NCBI RefSeq assembly: GCF_027257845.1
Contig: NZ_JAPVOT010000002.1
Location: 1-64,000 of the forward strand
Direction: 5' to 3'
Origin: Alteromonas sp. BMJM2
GTDB taxonomy: Bacteria > Pseudomonadota > Gammaproteobacteria > Enterobacterales > Alteromonadaceae
Length of the DNA: 64,000 bases
Shown: piece after piece, positions 50,201 to 59,149 of the stretch
How the letters are laid out: every line of letters starts with the position of its first letter
Numbering within the stretch: the first letter of the stretch is position 1
Notes under the pieces: generated by a model
Seen by the model: only the letters and a program-made list of their open reading frames with translations
Database searches by the model: none
Told to the model about the DNA's origin: nothing
Made by a program: the position numbers and the translations under genes

Positions 50201-50788
50201 CTAGCCTACCTTTCCAATAACAAAGTCTATGTTAGCTGAGTGAACAACGAAGTGAGTTTCATCACCGCCTTTTATTTCTTTCGATTTTTCAAGTAGCTGG
50301 TAATACACATTTTGATGTAGGCGAGCCCAAAGATTTCTGCGAACACATACATAGGGTATTGCGGTAGCCTCTTTATCTCGAATTGCTTTTGGTGGAACGC
50401 GTAGTTCCATTTGATCAACGCTATCTAAAACAACTTCATCGCCAGTCTGTGTAATCAACACAAGCGCAGTGTTCTTGCCGCCGTTAGCGTCTGCTTCAAT
50501 CTCTTTCCATTGAGTGATTAAAAAAGGCGTGTCTTCAACGGTAATTCCTACTTTTTCTACTGGCGTAACAAGAAAGTACTTATCGTCTTCTCGTTTAAGC
50601 ACCGACGAGAAAAGTTTTACCAAACTCGCACGACCTACAGGTGTACCTTCATAAAACCAGCGACCGTCTAACGTCACTGTCATTTTAATATCGCCACAAA
50701 AATCAGGGTTCCATTTTTCTACAGGCGGAAGGGGGCGCGTCTTATCAGACGACCCCTCTATTTGCTTTTGAAACTTAGTTAAGTCCAT
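50201..50788 (-). CDS. DUF1285 domain protein
   Basis: The 195-aa product (from ATG 50788; TTG 50797 would add three residues) has WNPDFCGDIKMTVTLDGRWF and EGTPVGRASLVKLFSSVL, then VTPVEKVGITVEDTPFLITQ, the DUF1285 pattern. Function is unknown. It overlaps the end of the upstream DUF3014 gene by 14 bp, so the two form an operon. No TM or signal is present. Confidence 0.88.
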   Translation of the reverse strand: MDLTKFQKQIEGSSDKTRPLPPVEKWNPDFCGDIKMTVTLDGRWFYEGTPVGRASLVKLFSSVLKREDDKYFLVTPVEKVGITVEDTPFLITQWKEIEADANGGKNTALVLITQTGDEVVLDSVDQMELRVPPKAIRDKEATAIPYVCVRRNLWARLHQNVYYQLLEKSKEIKGGDETHFVVHSANIDFVIGKVG

Positions 50789-51635
50789 TTTGCTCAATCA
50801 ACGCTTTGACTTCGCGAAGCTTTGCTTTAATACGGCGCATATTGTCAGGCCCCGTTCTCAACAATTGTTTTTGCGGCCCATCAAGGCTTTCTAACCTTTC
50901 GTCGGTGTATTTGTACATCACAGAGTCTGAATAGACTTCTACCGGAACCGGTACTTCTGGCGTATCAAGTAATTCGTCTATTGCGCTAAGCAATACACTA
51001 TTAAAATCTTTGTCAGGATCGCCAATTTCAGCATATTTAGCTTGTATATCGCTTTTATAAGATTGATATACCGCTAATAGCGCTTCGTTATCAAACGACT
51101 CTAAAACATTCACATATGGCGTATAGCGCTTATAGCTAGCGGCATCTATCCATTGCTTATCAGCTTGAGAATACACTCTGAAGTTCTGCTCTGGTGGAGT
51201 GAGTAGTTGATGGTTTGGCGCCATTTTGTTGCCCGCTAGGTTAGTTACAGAAACCACAAAGCGCTGAAGTAACCCTTCGTTTACTAATAGTCTGTTCACC
51301 GTATTCTCATCGGCAGCTGCACTATCAACAAGGGCTTCTTTCACTGCTGGATCGCTAACATCAAGTGGTTCGGGCTCACTTTCCTCAACTTCAGGCAGAG
51401 GTTCTACTTCGTCTTTCTCTTCAAGTTCAACAGGTGGTGGTGCAGGTTTTGTTTCAAATACTTCCGGTTCATCAGACTCGGTAAGTACGGGTTCATTAAT
51501 TTCGGGCTTAGGTGCCTCTACTGGCTCAGGCGTTTCATCGCTTGGCCAAAAAACTATCGCAAGGATGACGACAAGGATTATTCCCGCTATCAGAAAGTGT
51601 GGGCCTAACGACTGTTTCTCTGTTGTTTCGCTCAT
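50775..51635 (-). CDS. DUF3014 domain protein with one TM segment
   Basis: This 286-aa protein has an N-terminal TM segment (about 13-29, FLIAGIILVVILAIVFW). An acidic Pro/Glu-rich linker follows (EPVEAPKPEINEP and beyond). The C-terminal DUF3014 domain has NRLLVNEGLLQRFVVSVTNL, VYSQADKQWIDAASYKRYTP and LLRTGPDNMRRIKAKLREVK. It is probably anchored in the inner membrane with the domain in the periplasm. Function is unknown. ATG 51635 gives MSETTEKQS. Confidence 0.88.
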   Translation of the reverse strand: MSETTEKQSLGPHFLIAGIILVVILAIVFWPSDETPEPVEAPKPEINEPVLTESDEPEVFETKPAPPPVELEEKDEVEPLPEVEESEPEPLDVSDPAVKEALVDSAAADENTVNRLLVNEGLLQRFVVSVTNLAGNKMAPNHQLLTPPEQNFRVYSQADKQWIDAASYKRYTPYVNVLESFDNEALLAVYQSYKSDIQAKYAEIGDPDKDFNSVLLSAIDELLDTPEVPVPVEVYSDSVMYKYTDERLESLDGPQKQLLRTGPDNMRRIKAKLREVKALIEQNGLN

Positions 51636-52100
51636 AATGACTCCGCTGCTGAGATTTCCTTTAGGTAATACTACCAGACATAACACTCAATGTTAGAAAA
51701 TCAAACAAGAGAAATGTTCCTTTTCTGCTTAAATTTTCAATCGTGATAGCCTTTTAACGTTGAAAACACCGATTTCGATTGGTCTTACCTACAACAAAAT
51801 AAATGCTGTCTCCTATTGGTGCATGGGTTAATCAGTCTGTGTCGTTGTAAATAAGTGTCAATACCGCGTTTCGATTACATGAATAGCGCGTGCTCGTAAC
51901 CAATAGGCTATAACACAGAGTAAAACTACACTTTGCTAGAAATATTCACCGCTCAAATACCCATTATTACAAGTACACATTGTCACAAATACACGTCGTT
52001 ACAAATACACTTGTCATTATTTGCGTCAATCATTGTAAATAACTTGGGTTATTTTAAACATTTGTTTAACATGTGGTGACTATCAATTTGGTTGCCAGCT
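51636..52100. other. 465-bp intergenic region with 16-bp tandem repeats
   Basis: This gap separates the leftward DUF3014 gene from the rightward sterol-desaturase-like gene. It contains three tandem copies of a roughly 16-bp unit (TTACAAATACACNTYG-like) at 51967-52013. No gene is supported here. Confidence 0.55.
51967..52013. repeat. Three imperfect 16-bp tandem repeats
   Basis: TTACAAGTACACATTG, TCACAAATACACGTCG and TTACAAATACACTTG follow each other head to tail upstream of the sterol-desaturase-like gene. Confidence 0.7.
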
Positions 52101-53351
52101 ATGACCGTTATATTATTTGCTATTCCTTTGTTTTTTCTACTTATTGGAATTGAGCTTTACGCCGATTACAAAAGAAAAACGGGGTATTATCGAACTAATG
52201 ACGCTATCACAAGTTTAAGTGCGGGTGTGCTTTCTCGCATTGTGGCAATTGGTCATCAACTTATCCCCTTTACTATCTACGTGCTCGTCTTCGATGCGGT
52301 GGCTATGTTTGAGCTACCGCAAGCGTGGTGGGTGTGGGTTATTGCATTTGTAGCCTATGACTTCTTTTACTACTGGAATCATCGGCTTGGACATGAAATG
52401 AGCATACTCTGGGCCGCCCATGTCGTGCATCATTCAAGTGAAGATTACAATCTGACTACGGCATTGAGGCAAACAAGTGGTGCTGTGTTTAGCTGGATTT
52501 TTTATCTGCCGCTGGCGTTGGTTGGCTTTACGCCACAGATGATAATAACGGTGGGAGCACTTAATTTGGTGTATCAGTTTTGGGTTCACACTCAACACAT
52601 CACCACGTTGGGGTGGATGGAAAAGGTGTTTGTCACCCCTTCAAACCACCGGGTTCACCATGCTCAAAATCGAATTTATATCGATAAAAACTATGGCGGC
52701 GTTTTTATTCTTTGGGATCGGTTGTTTTCAACCTACATGCCCGAGAAAAAAGAAGAGCCCGTAGTTTTCGGTATTCGCGGTGCGCTCAAAAGCTTTAATC
52801 CACTTTGGGCTAACTTACAAATTTACAGTCAACTCGCTAAGGATAGCTATTATACTCGTTCATGGAATGACAAATTTCGCGTCTGGTTTGGTCGCACGGG
52901 GTGGCGACCAGCCGACGTATCAGAGCGCTTTCCTAAGGAAAAACTACCTTTGAGTAATTTTAGAAAATATCATCCACATATCCATAAGTCAGTGACGCGC
53001 TATAGTCTTTTACAGCACGTAATTATGCTTGGCGCTGCGCTTTATTTTTTGCTCAATTTAGACACGCTCTCAGGTATGCAGCAAACGGCTATTGTTCTCA
53101 CCGTTGTGGTTATGAGTATTCAAAATGGCTTTATTCTGTCTCAATCTAAATTGGCACTCGCGTTAGAGGGGCCGCGGTTACTCATGTTTCCACTACTGTG
53201 GATTGCCTCTGGCATTGGTATTGCGGCGTGGTGTTTCGCACTGTCTTCTGTCGTTGGCCTCGTTATGCTGTTATTGGCAGTGCGCTACAGCAATTATCGC
53301 CGCCCTATCGAAGAAGTCAGGCTATCAACTGAACCTGAAAACTTAGCGTAA
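52101..53351 (+). CDS. Sterol desaturase / fatty acid hydroxylase family membrane protein
   Basis: The 416-aa membrane protein has the histidine boxes of the family: HRLGHE, HVVHHSSED (in AAHVVHHSSEDYN) and NHRVHHAQN, which together hold a di-iron centre that uses oxygen to hydroxylate or desaturate lipids. The first half carries several TM segments, and a second hydrophobic region lies after residue 290. A YNLTTALRQ segment follows the second box. The substrate is unknown. I place the start at the second possible codon, ATG 52101, over a TTG three codons earlier. Confidence 0.9.
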   Translation: MTVILFAIPLFFLLIGIELYADYKRKTGYYRTNDAITSLSAGVLSRIVAIGHQLIPFTIYVLVFDAVAMFELPQAWWVWVIAFVAYDFFYYWNHRLGHEMSILWAAHVVHHSSEDYNLTTALRQTSGAVFSWIFYLPLALVGFTPQMIITVGALNLVYQFWVHTQHITTLGWMEKVFVTPSNHRVHHAQNRIYIDKNYGGVFILWDRLFSTYMPEKKEEPVVFGIRGALKSFNPLWANLQIYSQLAKDSYYTRSWNDKFRVWFGRTGWRPADVSERFPKEKLPLSNFRKYHPHIHKSVTRYSLLQHVIMLGAALYFLLNLDTLSGMQQTAIVLTVVVMSIQNGFILSQSKLALALEGPRLLMFPLLWIASGIGIAAWCFALSSVVGLVMLLLAVRYSNYRRPIEEVRLSTEPENLA

Positions 53352-53432
53352 CGTAATAAAGACGTTTTGTTAGCGCCGGCGTTGTGTATAGCGTCAGCTG
53401 CTACCTATATTAGGGCGTTTTTTGAGGTAGGT

Positions 53433-53741
53433 ATGCATAAGTTTCTTTTTAGCGATTTAGAAGATACACCAACAGTAATAGACTACTTAGAAGTGCAGTC
53501 ATATGAGATGAATGTGTATCTCGTTTATTTAATGGTTGGTGATAAAAGCGGGATGGTTTACGACAAGAAAGGTAAGCCAATGCGATTTTTTAGCACGGGT
53601 CATATTCGCGAATCATTTGCTCACTGCAGCGTCGAAAAGTCGGTGATGAAGCACGACACGCCTTATGACGAAATGATAGGTAACCCACCTAAAAGTGCAG
53701 AGCAAATGGCACTGCCCTTCAGTATGGAATTGCCTTACTAA
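53433..53741 (+). CDS. DUF6482-like small protein
   Basis: This 102-aa product from ATG 53433 (MHKFLFSDLEDTPTVIDYLE) has VQSYEMNVYLVYLMVGDKSG, YDKKGKPMRFFSTGHIRE and ends PFSMELPY. The layout matches the small DUF6482 family of marine gammaproteobacteria as I recall it. No function is known. A longer frame begins at 53367 but its first 22 residues do not fit. It lies 81 bp downstream of the sterol-desaturase-like gene. Confidence 0.7.
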   Translation: MHKFLFSDLEDTPTVIDYLEVQSYEMNVYLVYLMVGDKSGMVYDKKGKPMRFFSTGHIRESFAHCSVEKSVMKHDTPYDEMIGNPPKSAEQMALPFSMELPY

Positions 53742-53789
53742 ACACATCTCCGCTTGATGGTTTTTTGTTTGGTGTCCGGAATACGCAAG

Positions 53790-55121
53790 CTAGGTGGTTT
53801 CAAGCCAAGGAGCCGCCAACGCTCGCATATTCACTTGCGCACCTAATCGCCTGGCCAATAAAAACAGCCCCCCTAGCTTTCTGTGAATGAATAACGCATC
53901 AGCCGGTGGCGTATGCCAGAAGTCATGTTCCGTAGTGAGAGTCATGCCCTTATCGTGCAGGCGCTGAATAAGGTCGCTAGTGCCAAAATCATAGGGCTCG
54001 TTATGTATAAGCGACTCGCACGCTTCCATGCCAATACCAATAACGGCATCAACCTGTTCGGGAGTGTGCGATTTATCTATTAGTCCGATATCAAGGGCTG
54101 CGTCTGCCATTAACTGCTTATTTTGCAAAGCGGCACTATTAAGCAGTGCTTTGTAGCCTATCGAAATGCTTTCTGGGATCTCACGGGTTGCGCCAAAATC
54201 AAGAAGTACTATCTGCTTTGTCTCTTTATTAAACTTGTAATTGGCAAGGTTCGGATCGCTTTGTAGCAGCTTAAAGTTAAATACCTCATTGAAAAATAGC
54301 CCCATCAAGTCAGTCATAACAGCATTGCGTACTTCCTGTGATTCATCAAGCAGCGTATCTAGGTTTGAAGCCTCAATAAAGTCCATCGCGAGTACCGTTT
54401 CACTGGTAAGGGGCTCGTAAGTTTGAGGAATGATAAAGCGTTCTATCTCTGTAAGCTGCTGGCCATAACGAGTTAGCATAGCTGCCTCGCGGTTGTAGTC
54501 AGCCTCTTGATGAAGCTGTGTTTTTGCTTCACTAAGAAGAGGATTAATATCTAAAGATTTCGGTATAAGCCCCGTGAGCTTTATTAGCGTAGCCACATTA
54601 TCCACATCGCTATCGATACTTTTTCTCACCCCAGGGTATTGCACCTTTATCGCGAGCATTTTTCCATCCATGGTGATGGCCTTATGCACCTGACCAATCG
54701 ATGCCGCAGCCACTGGTGCAAAAGAAAAATACAGTAGGCTGTCCTGCCAGCCTTCGCCCCACGCCTTATTCAAGGTTTCGATAAGCTGCGCTTTAGGCAT
54801 TGGATCTGCGTCTTCTCTTAAACGAGATAAGATAGTAGCAAGCTCGGGGGGTAAAAAGTCTCCTGCATCCATGGAGATAAGCTGACCGAGTTTCATGGCC
54901 GCGCCACGCATGCTAGCGAGCTGGTTGGCCACATTCGTCATATTCTTTGGTGTTAATAGTAATGAGGCAAGGGCAGGTCTCTCGCCCTTTAACAGTTGTC
55001 CTGCACCTTGAGTAACCACATTTCCGGCAATTTTACCTGCCAACGCGCCTAAGCGGCTCACCCGGGATAATCGAGAAGAGGGAATAGCTTTTGACTTTCT
55101 TTTAGGGGAGTCTTCGGACAT
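53790..55121 (-). CDS. ABC1/UbiB-type atypical kinase
   Basis: The 443-aa protein has the ABC1 signature: RGAAMKLGQLISMDAGDFLP (KxGQ motif), AAASIGQVHKA, AIKVQYPGV, QEADYNREA, LLQSDPNLANYKF and LLDFGATRE (metal motif). Family members act in ubiquinone synthesis or lipid handling through ATPase-like activity. A dedicated ubiB normally lies in a ubi operon, so this is a paralogue of unknown target. No TM at the C-terminus is obvious. Confidence 0.92.
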   Translation of the reverse strand: MSEDSPKRKSKAIPSSRLSRVSRLGALAGKIAGNVVTQGAGQLLKGERPALASLLLTPKNMTNVANQLASMRGAAMKLGQLISMDAGDFLPPELATILSRLREDADPMPKAQLIETLNKAWGEGWQDSLLYFSFAPVAAASIGQVHKAITMDGKMLAIKVQYPGVRKSIDSDVDNVATLIKLTGLIPKSLDINPLLSEAKTQLHQEADYNREAAMLTRYGQQLTEIERFIIPQTYEPLTSETVLAMDFIEASNLDTLLDESQEVRNAVMTDLMGLFFNEVFNFKLLQSDPNLANYKFNKETKQIVLLDFGATREIPESISIGYKALLNSAALQNKQLMADAALDIGLIDKSHTPEQVDAVIGIGMEACESLIHNEPYDFGTSDLIQRLHDKGMTLTTEHDFWHTPPADALFIHRKLGGLFLLARRLGAQVNMRALAAPWLETT

Positions 55122-55233
55122 GTTACCTACTCTATTGCATTACGATAGAAACGTAGCGGGCTTACCTCAAGGAGAGGTCATCTAATGATATAGGTATGTA
55201 CGAGGTAGTGGGCGGTTTTGATTACCGTATACG

Positions 55234-55363
55234 CTTAAAATATCCGTTCTCTTTGCTGTGTCACCTTGATGTAGAAACACTGCACCTGCGGTAACACGCT
55301 GCGATTATGAACATTTCAAGTCTCGCTAAGTGGGTAATTATCTATTCGGGCTAATGGTATTAG
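55234..55363. repeat. Partial copy of the MITE-like element
   Basis: It matches 45203-45329 with roughly 14 differences by eye over about 128 bp, ending in GGTATTAG. The left inverted repeat is not visible here. The right end supplies the stop codon of the small membrane protein gene at 55360. Confidence 0.8.
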
Positions 55364-55758
55364 ATAATTTGCGACACCACCTGCAAAACAAAGCCAACTA
55401 CACTGCCAAAAGCAAAACCTGTCCAGCCGTTGGCATTGCGATAACGCCAAAGGGCCGCACCAAAGAAACCACACCACAACATAGATGAATAGGTGGCAAT
55501 CATTCCATCACCCATACCGGTATTGGGCAAAAACAGCATGATGATAAACGTCATGGCCATTCCCCCACTTAAGAGCACCCACATGATGTTTTTTTTATCA
55601 GCAAAGGCATTGTTTGCGTTCGAGCCTTGTGAACCATTTGAGTCTTCAGAGTTCCCCAGCGCCGCGCGCGCTTCGAGATTGCTGGTGTCGGCTACTTCCT
55701 TTTTCTTTCTGTCTTTTCGAGCGTTGTGCGCAAATGCACTAGAAGCGCTGTTACTCAT
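55360..55758 (-). CDS. Small unknown membrane protein; stop codon supplied by a repeat
   Basis: The 132-aa product (from MSNSASSAFAHNARKDRKKK) has a hydrophilic N-terminal half rich in Ser/Asn and Lys and three C-terminal hydrophobic segments (about 58-76, 83-100 and 110-128). The protein is not recognised. Its stop codon lies within the right terminal repeat of the partial MITE copy, so its C-terminus may have been altered by that insertion. Confidence 0.75.
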   Translation of the reverse strand: MSNSASSAFAHNARKDRKKKEVADTSNLEARAALGNSEDSNGSQGSNANNAFADKKNIMWVLLSGGMAMTFIIMLFLPNTGMGDGMIATYSSMLWCGFFGAALWRYRNANGWTGFAFGSVVGFVLQVVSQII

Positions 55759-55871
55759 GATAATACCTTCATAGAATGACGTTCTCACGCAAACGTTAAT
55801 GTATTGTTAAAAGAAACGCTATAAGACTTCGGTGGTAGATGTGCTCTGGTCAGTCTTTTTAAAAGGCATAA

Positions 55872-55914
55872 AAAAGCCCGCGGATTTAATGCTAAAAGAA
55901 GCACCCGCGGGCTT
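55872..55914 (-). terminator. Terminator of the M1 peptidase / DUF6702 unit
   Basis: On the minus strand AAGCCCGCGG pairs with CCGCGGGCTT across a 23-base loop and is followed by TTTTTTA. It lies 19 bp beyond the DUF6702 stop codon. Confidence 0.88.
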
Positions 55915-55933
55915 AGTATTGCAAACACTGGGT

Positions 55934-56479
55934 TTAGTGATGGTCGCTGTTAAAACCCACCTCAAGCAGCGTTACATTGTCGGTGAAAGTAAGGGTTTTT
56001 AGTGGTCCGTTACCTTCAACGTTAATGGTGTTTACTTGGCTAGGCCATAAATCTCGAAGTGCATCGTGACGTATTTTCAGACCCTCTAGTGCCGGTGGTT
56101 GAGCCGTTTCTTGGTACACCCAAAAGTGCTTACCATCCACTTCAAAACCTACTTGGCCAAGCGCTAGCGAGGTATCTTCACTGTTTAACAGCGCAAAATG
56201 GTGACCAACGTAATCAGCAAATGCTTGCTGCGTCTTTTCGTCATCCATAATATCGGCGTTCTTATCAAACAGAACCTTTACCGCATGCTCAGCATCGTGC
56301 AAATTAAAACGATGCATTACTTCGATGTTTTCGGTTCTTGGATTGAACAATACCGTCGTAATAGCCGCTTTAATTTGATGGGCCTTCACCGCTGTGCTGT
56401 ATGCAAAGCTACCTGCTACTAATAGCAGTGCAAGCAGGGCAACCATGCCCTGCCTGATAGAGGACAATTTACTCGTCAT
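55934..56479 (-). CDS. DUF6702 secreted protein
   Basis: This 181-aa product has a signal peptide-like N-terminus (GMVALLALLLVAGSFAYS) and then HQIKAAITTVLFNPRTENIE and VMHRFNLHDAEHAVKVLF in the layout of DUF6702. ATG 56479 is preferred for its GAAGG ribosome-binding site 6 bp upstream; it overlaps the M1 peptidase end by 11 bp. The pairing with an M1 peptidase recurs in related bacteria as I recall. Function is unknown. Confidence 0.82.
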   Translation of the reverse strand: MTSKLSSIRQGMVALLALLLVAGSFAYSTAVKAHQIKAAITTVLFNPRTENIEVMHRFNLHDAEHAVKVLFDKNADIMDDEKTQQAFADYVGHHFALLNSEDTSLALGQVGFEVDGKHFWVYQETAQPPALEGLKIRHDALRDLWPSQVNTINVEGNGPLKTLTFTDNVTLLEVGFNSDHH

Positions 56480-58952
56480 CGTTGCCTTCATCATTCTCAT
56501 CGTCTTCGTCATCAGTCTTTAACTCAGTTTTTGAGTCTTGCATAAGGTCGCGGTACTCGTATGAGTTGCGAGAGTTTCCTTTATACGCTTCGATACGCGA
56601 TGGAATAATTCGACGTGGATAGTGGTTGTTTTCAACATTCACATCGGCTGTTTCCCAATGTGGGTCAACGGTAACACTCACTAACTCTTTGTCTTTTTCC
56701 GAAACGATAAGCTTGCTAACCGCTTTCGGCGTTCTGCGCCAAATCTCAGCAGGTATACGCATCTCTTCTGTAGAGCCGTCTTCATAAGCAAGCTCTAGAA
56801 TGATAGGCATAACCAAGCCACCAAGGTTACTGAAGTTAAGTACGTAATAGTTTTTGTCTTCTTTTACTGCACGTTCGAATGCAGTGCGCTCCCACGGTTC
56901 TAAGCCTTTCAAGAATTTTTGGTAGCTATTACGCTCTTTATTGGTCACGGTGTAGCGATCGTTTTCGTCGTAAAAATCGCTGATGTCATCGAAGCGATCA
57001 ACCCACAACTCTTTACCTTCTTCTTTATTGCGAATAACAGTAAGCGACTGTGGTTTATCCATCTCTGTTTGGCGTTCGCGGCCAAAGTCGATATCTGGAT
57101 CTTCGGTGTTCAAACGAAGCTTGTAAACGCTGTCTAAGCTAATGTCTACGTGATCCGTTGAGTAGAACCAGCCACGCCAGAACCAGTCTAAGTCAACCCC
57201 TGATGCTTCTTCCATTGTGCGGAAAAAGTCAGACGGAGTTGGGCGTTTAAACATCCAACGCTGTGCATATTCTTTGAATGCAAAATCGAAAAGCTCGCGA
57301 CCAAGAATAGTTTCACGCAAAATGTTGAGTGCTGCTGCAGGCTTAGTATAAGCATTAGGACCTAAACGAAGTACCGAGTCTGACTGAGTCATAATAGGCA
57401 CCTGAGTTTGAGACTTCATGTAGCCTGTAATATCACGTGGCTCAACACCCCATGGAATCGTAGGATCCCATTCACGACCTGCTACGCCATCAAGAAAGCT
57501 GTTTAACCCTTCATCCATCCACGTCCACTGGCGCTCGTCAGAGTTTACCGTCATCGGGAAATAAATGTGCCCCACTTCGTGAATAACAACGCCGATAAGA
57601 AAGCGTTTTTCAGCAAGTGAATACGTGCGAGAGCCGTCGTCTTGTAACTCGGTACGTGGGCCGTTAAACGTAATCATTGGGTATTCCATACCACCCACAG
57701 GGCCGTTAACCGACTGGGCTACTGGGTATGGATAGTCGAAACTAAAGCGGCTGTACACGTCCATAGTGTGAATAATGGATTCAGTTGAATACTTCTGCCA
57801 TAGCTCACCACCTTCTTTAGGATAAAACGACATCGCCATGACAAGAGGCTGTGTGTCGCCACCTTGTTGGTAACCGCGTGCATCCCAGGCAAATTTACGT
57901 GATGAAGCCCATGCAAAGTCACGTACATTCTCTGCTTTAAACGTCCACGTTTTTAGCTTTGATGTACCTTCTTTCTCATTCTCGATAGCTTCTTCAGGCG
58001 TTACAACAAAAACAATGCGATCTGCTTTCTCTGCCTTCTTCAAACGATCGCGCTGAGTTTTGGTCAGCACGTCTTTTGGGTTTTGAAGCTCACCTGTCGA
58101 TGACACAATGTGGTCGGCAGGAACGGTAATGTCGACTTCGTAGTTACCAAACTCTAGTGTGAATTCGCCGCGCCCGATGAATTCTTTGTTTGTCCACGCT
58201 TCGTAATCTGTGTACGCGGCTAAACGAGGGAACCACTGGGCAAGCAAGAAGATGTCATTGCCGCCCTCACGTTCATCATCAGGGAAGTGCTCGTAACCTG
58301 CGCGAGCAGATACCGCATCTTCTTCTACGATGTTAAATGCAAAATCAATGTCGAAAGTGACTTTTTTGCCCGGCTTCAATGGCTTAGCCAAATCCACACG
58401 CATTAATGTACCAACCGTAGTATGGCGAAGGCCATTACCTGATTTATCTTCAACGCGAGAGATGGTGTAGCCTAGCTCATTGTCTTCAACAAACTGCTGG
58501 CGACGAAGCGCGCCCATGCTCAGTTTTGCTGGCTTGCTATCACTGGCTGCTTCTGTAGCCGGACCACGATTTCCAATACCACCGAATGTGGTAGTAAGCG
58601 CTGACATAGAGTCATCGCGGAATTTGTTTTGGTCTAATTGAATCCACAGATACTTCAGTGTATCCGGTGAATTATTGTGATAAGTAATGGTTTCTTTTGC
58701 TTCAATACGACGCTCGCCTTCAAGTAATTTCACGTCGATATCGTAGTCAACTTGTTGCTGCCAATACTGATGGCCTGGTTCGCCAGCAGCATTTCGATAT
58801 ACATTTGGAGTAGGTAAAACTTCGTCTAGCTGACGGAATTTATCTTCAAAGTCGCCCTTAGTTTGCTTTATTGAGGCGTGTGCACTGGGAAGAGAAATCA
58901 GCATAGACAATACTGGCGCTAGCCAGAAAAAATGTCGTTTAGCGGTGCTCAT
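56469..58952 (-). CDS. Secreted M1-family metallopeptidase
   Basis: The 827-aa product begins MSTAKRHFFWLAPVLSMLIS, a signal peptide. The zinc site is HEVGHIYFP with the third ligand Glu 18 residues on in WMDEGLN, the gluzincin HExxH-x18-E layout. MEYPMITFNG upstream replaces the usual GxMEN exopeptidase motif, so it may not be a standard aminopeptidase. The C-terminus is strongly acidic (DDEDDENDEGNDDE). It probably acts in the periplasm or outside. It is followed by the DUF6702 gene. Confidence 0.9.
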   Translation of the reverse strand: MSTAKRHFFWLAPVLSMLISLPSAHASIKQTKGDFEDKFRQLDEVLPTPNVYRNAAGEPGHQYWQQQVDYDIDVKLLEGERRIEAKETITYHNNSPDTLKYLWIQLDQNKFRDDSMSALTTTFGGIGNRGPATEAASDSKPAKLSMGALRRQQFVEDNELGYTISRVEDKSGNGLRHTTVGTLMRVDLAKPLKPGKKVTFDIDFAFNIVEEDAVSARAGYEHFPDDEREGGNDIFLLAQWFPRLAAYTDYEAWTNKEFIGRGEFTLEFGNYEVDITVPADHIVSSTGELQNPKDVLTKTQRDRLKKAEKADRIVFVVTPEEAIENEKEGTSKLKTWTFKAENVRDFAWASSRKFAWDARGYQQGGDTQPLVMAMSFYPKEGGELWQKYSTESIIHTMDVYSRFSFDYPYPVAQSVNGPVGGMEYPMITFNGPRTELQDDGSRTYSLAEKRFLIGVVIHEVGHIYFPMTVNSDERQWTWMDEGLNSFLDGVAGREWDPTIPWGVEPRDITGYMKSQTQVPIMTQSDSVLRLGPNAYTKPAAALNILRETILGRELFDFAFKEYAQRWMFKRPTPSDFFRTMEEASGVDLDWFWRGWFYSTDHVDISLDSVYKLRLNTEDPDIDFGRERQTEMDKPQSLTVIRNKEEGKELWVDRFDDISDFYDENDRYTVTNKERNSYQKFLKGLEPWERTAFERAVKEDKNYYVLNFSNLGGLVMPIILELAYEDGSTEEMRIPAEIWRRTPKAVSKLIVSEKDKELVSVTVDPHWETADVNVENNHYPRRIIPSRIEAYKGNSRNSYEYRDLMQDSKTELKTDDEDDENDEGNDDE

Positions 58953-59149
58953 AGTGTTTCCTTGCAACGTGTTAAGTTGGAATTATTATATGTTATCGCC
59001 TTTAGTATATAAGTCTGGCTCTGTGAATCATAGTTCCCGACCGTAAACTACCCTCGGTTTAACGCAAAGTTTATGTAACAGAACGTTTTGTTATACGTCT
59101 TTAACTGTCGTATTCTTATCTTCTTGTCCTTTTTTCATTTCCTTCATCT

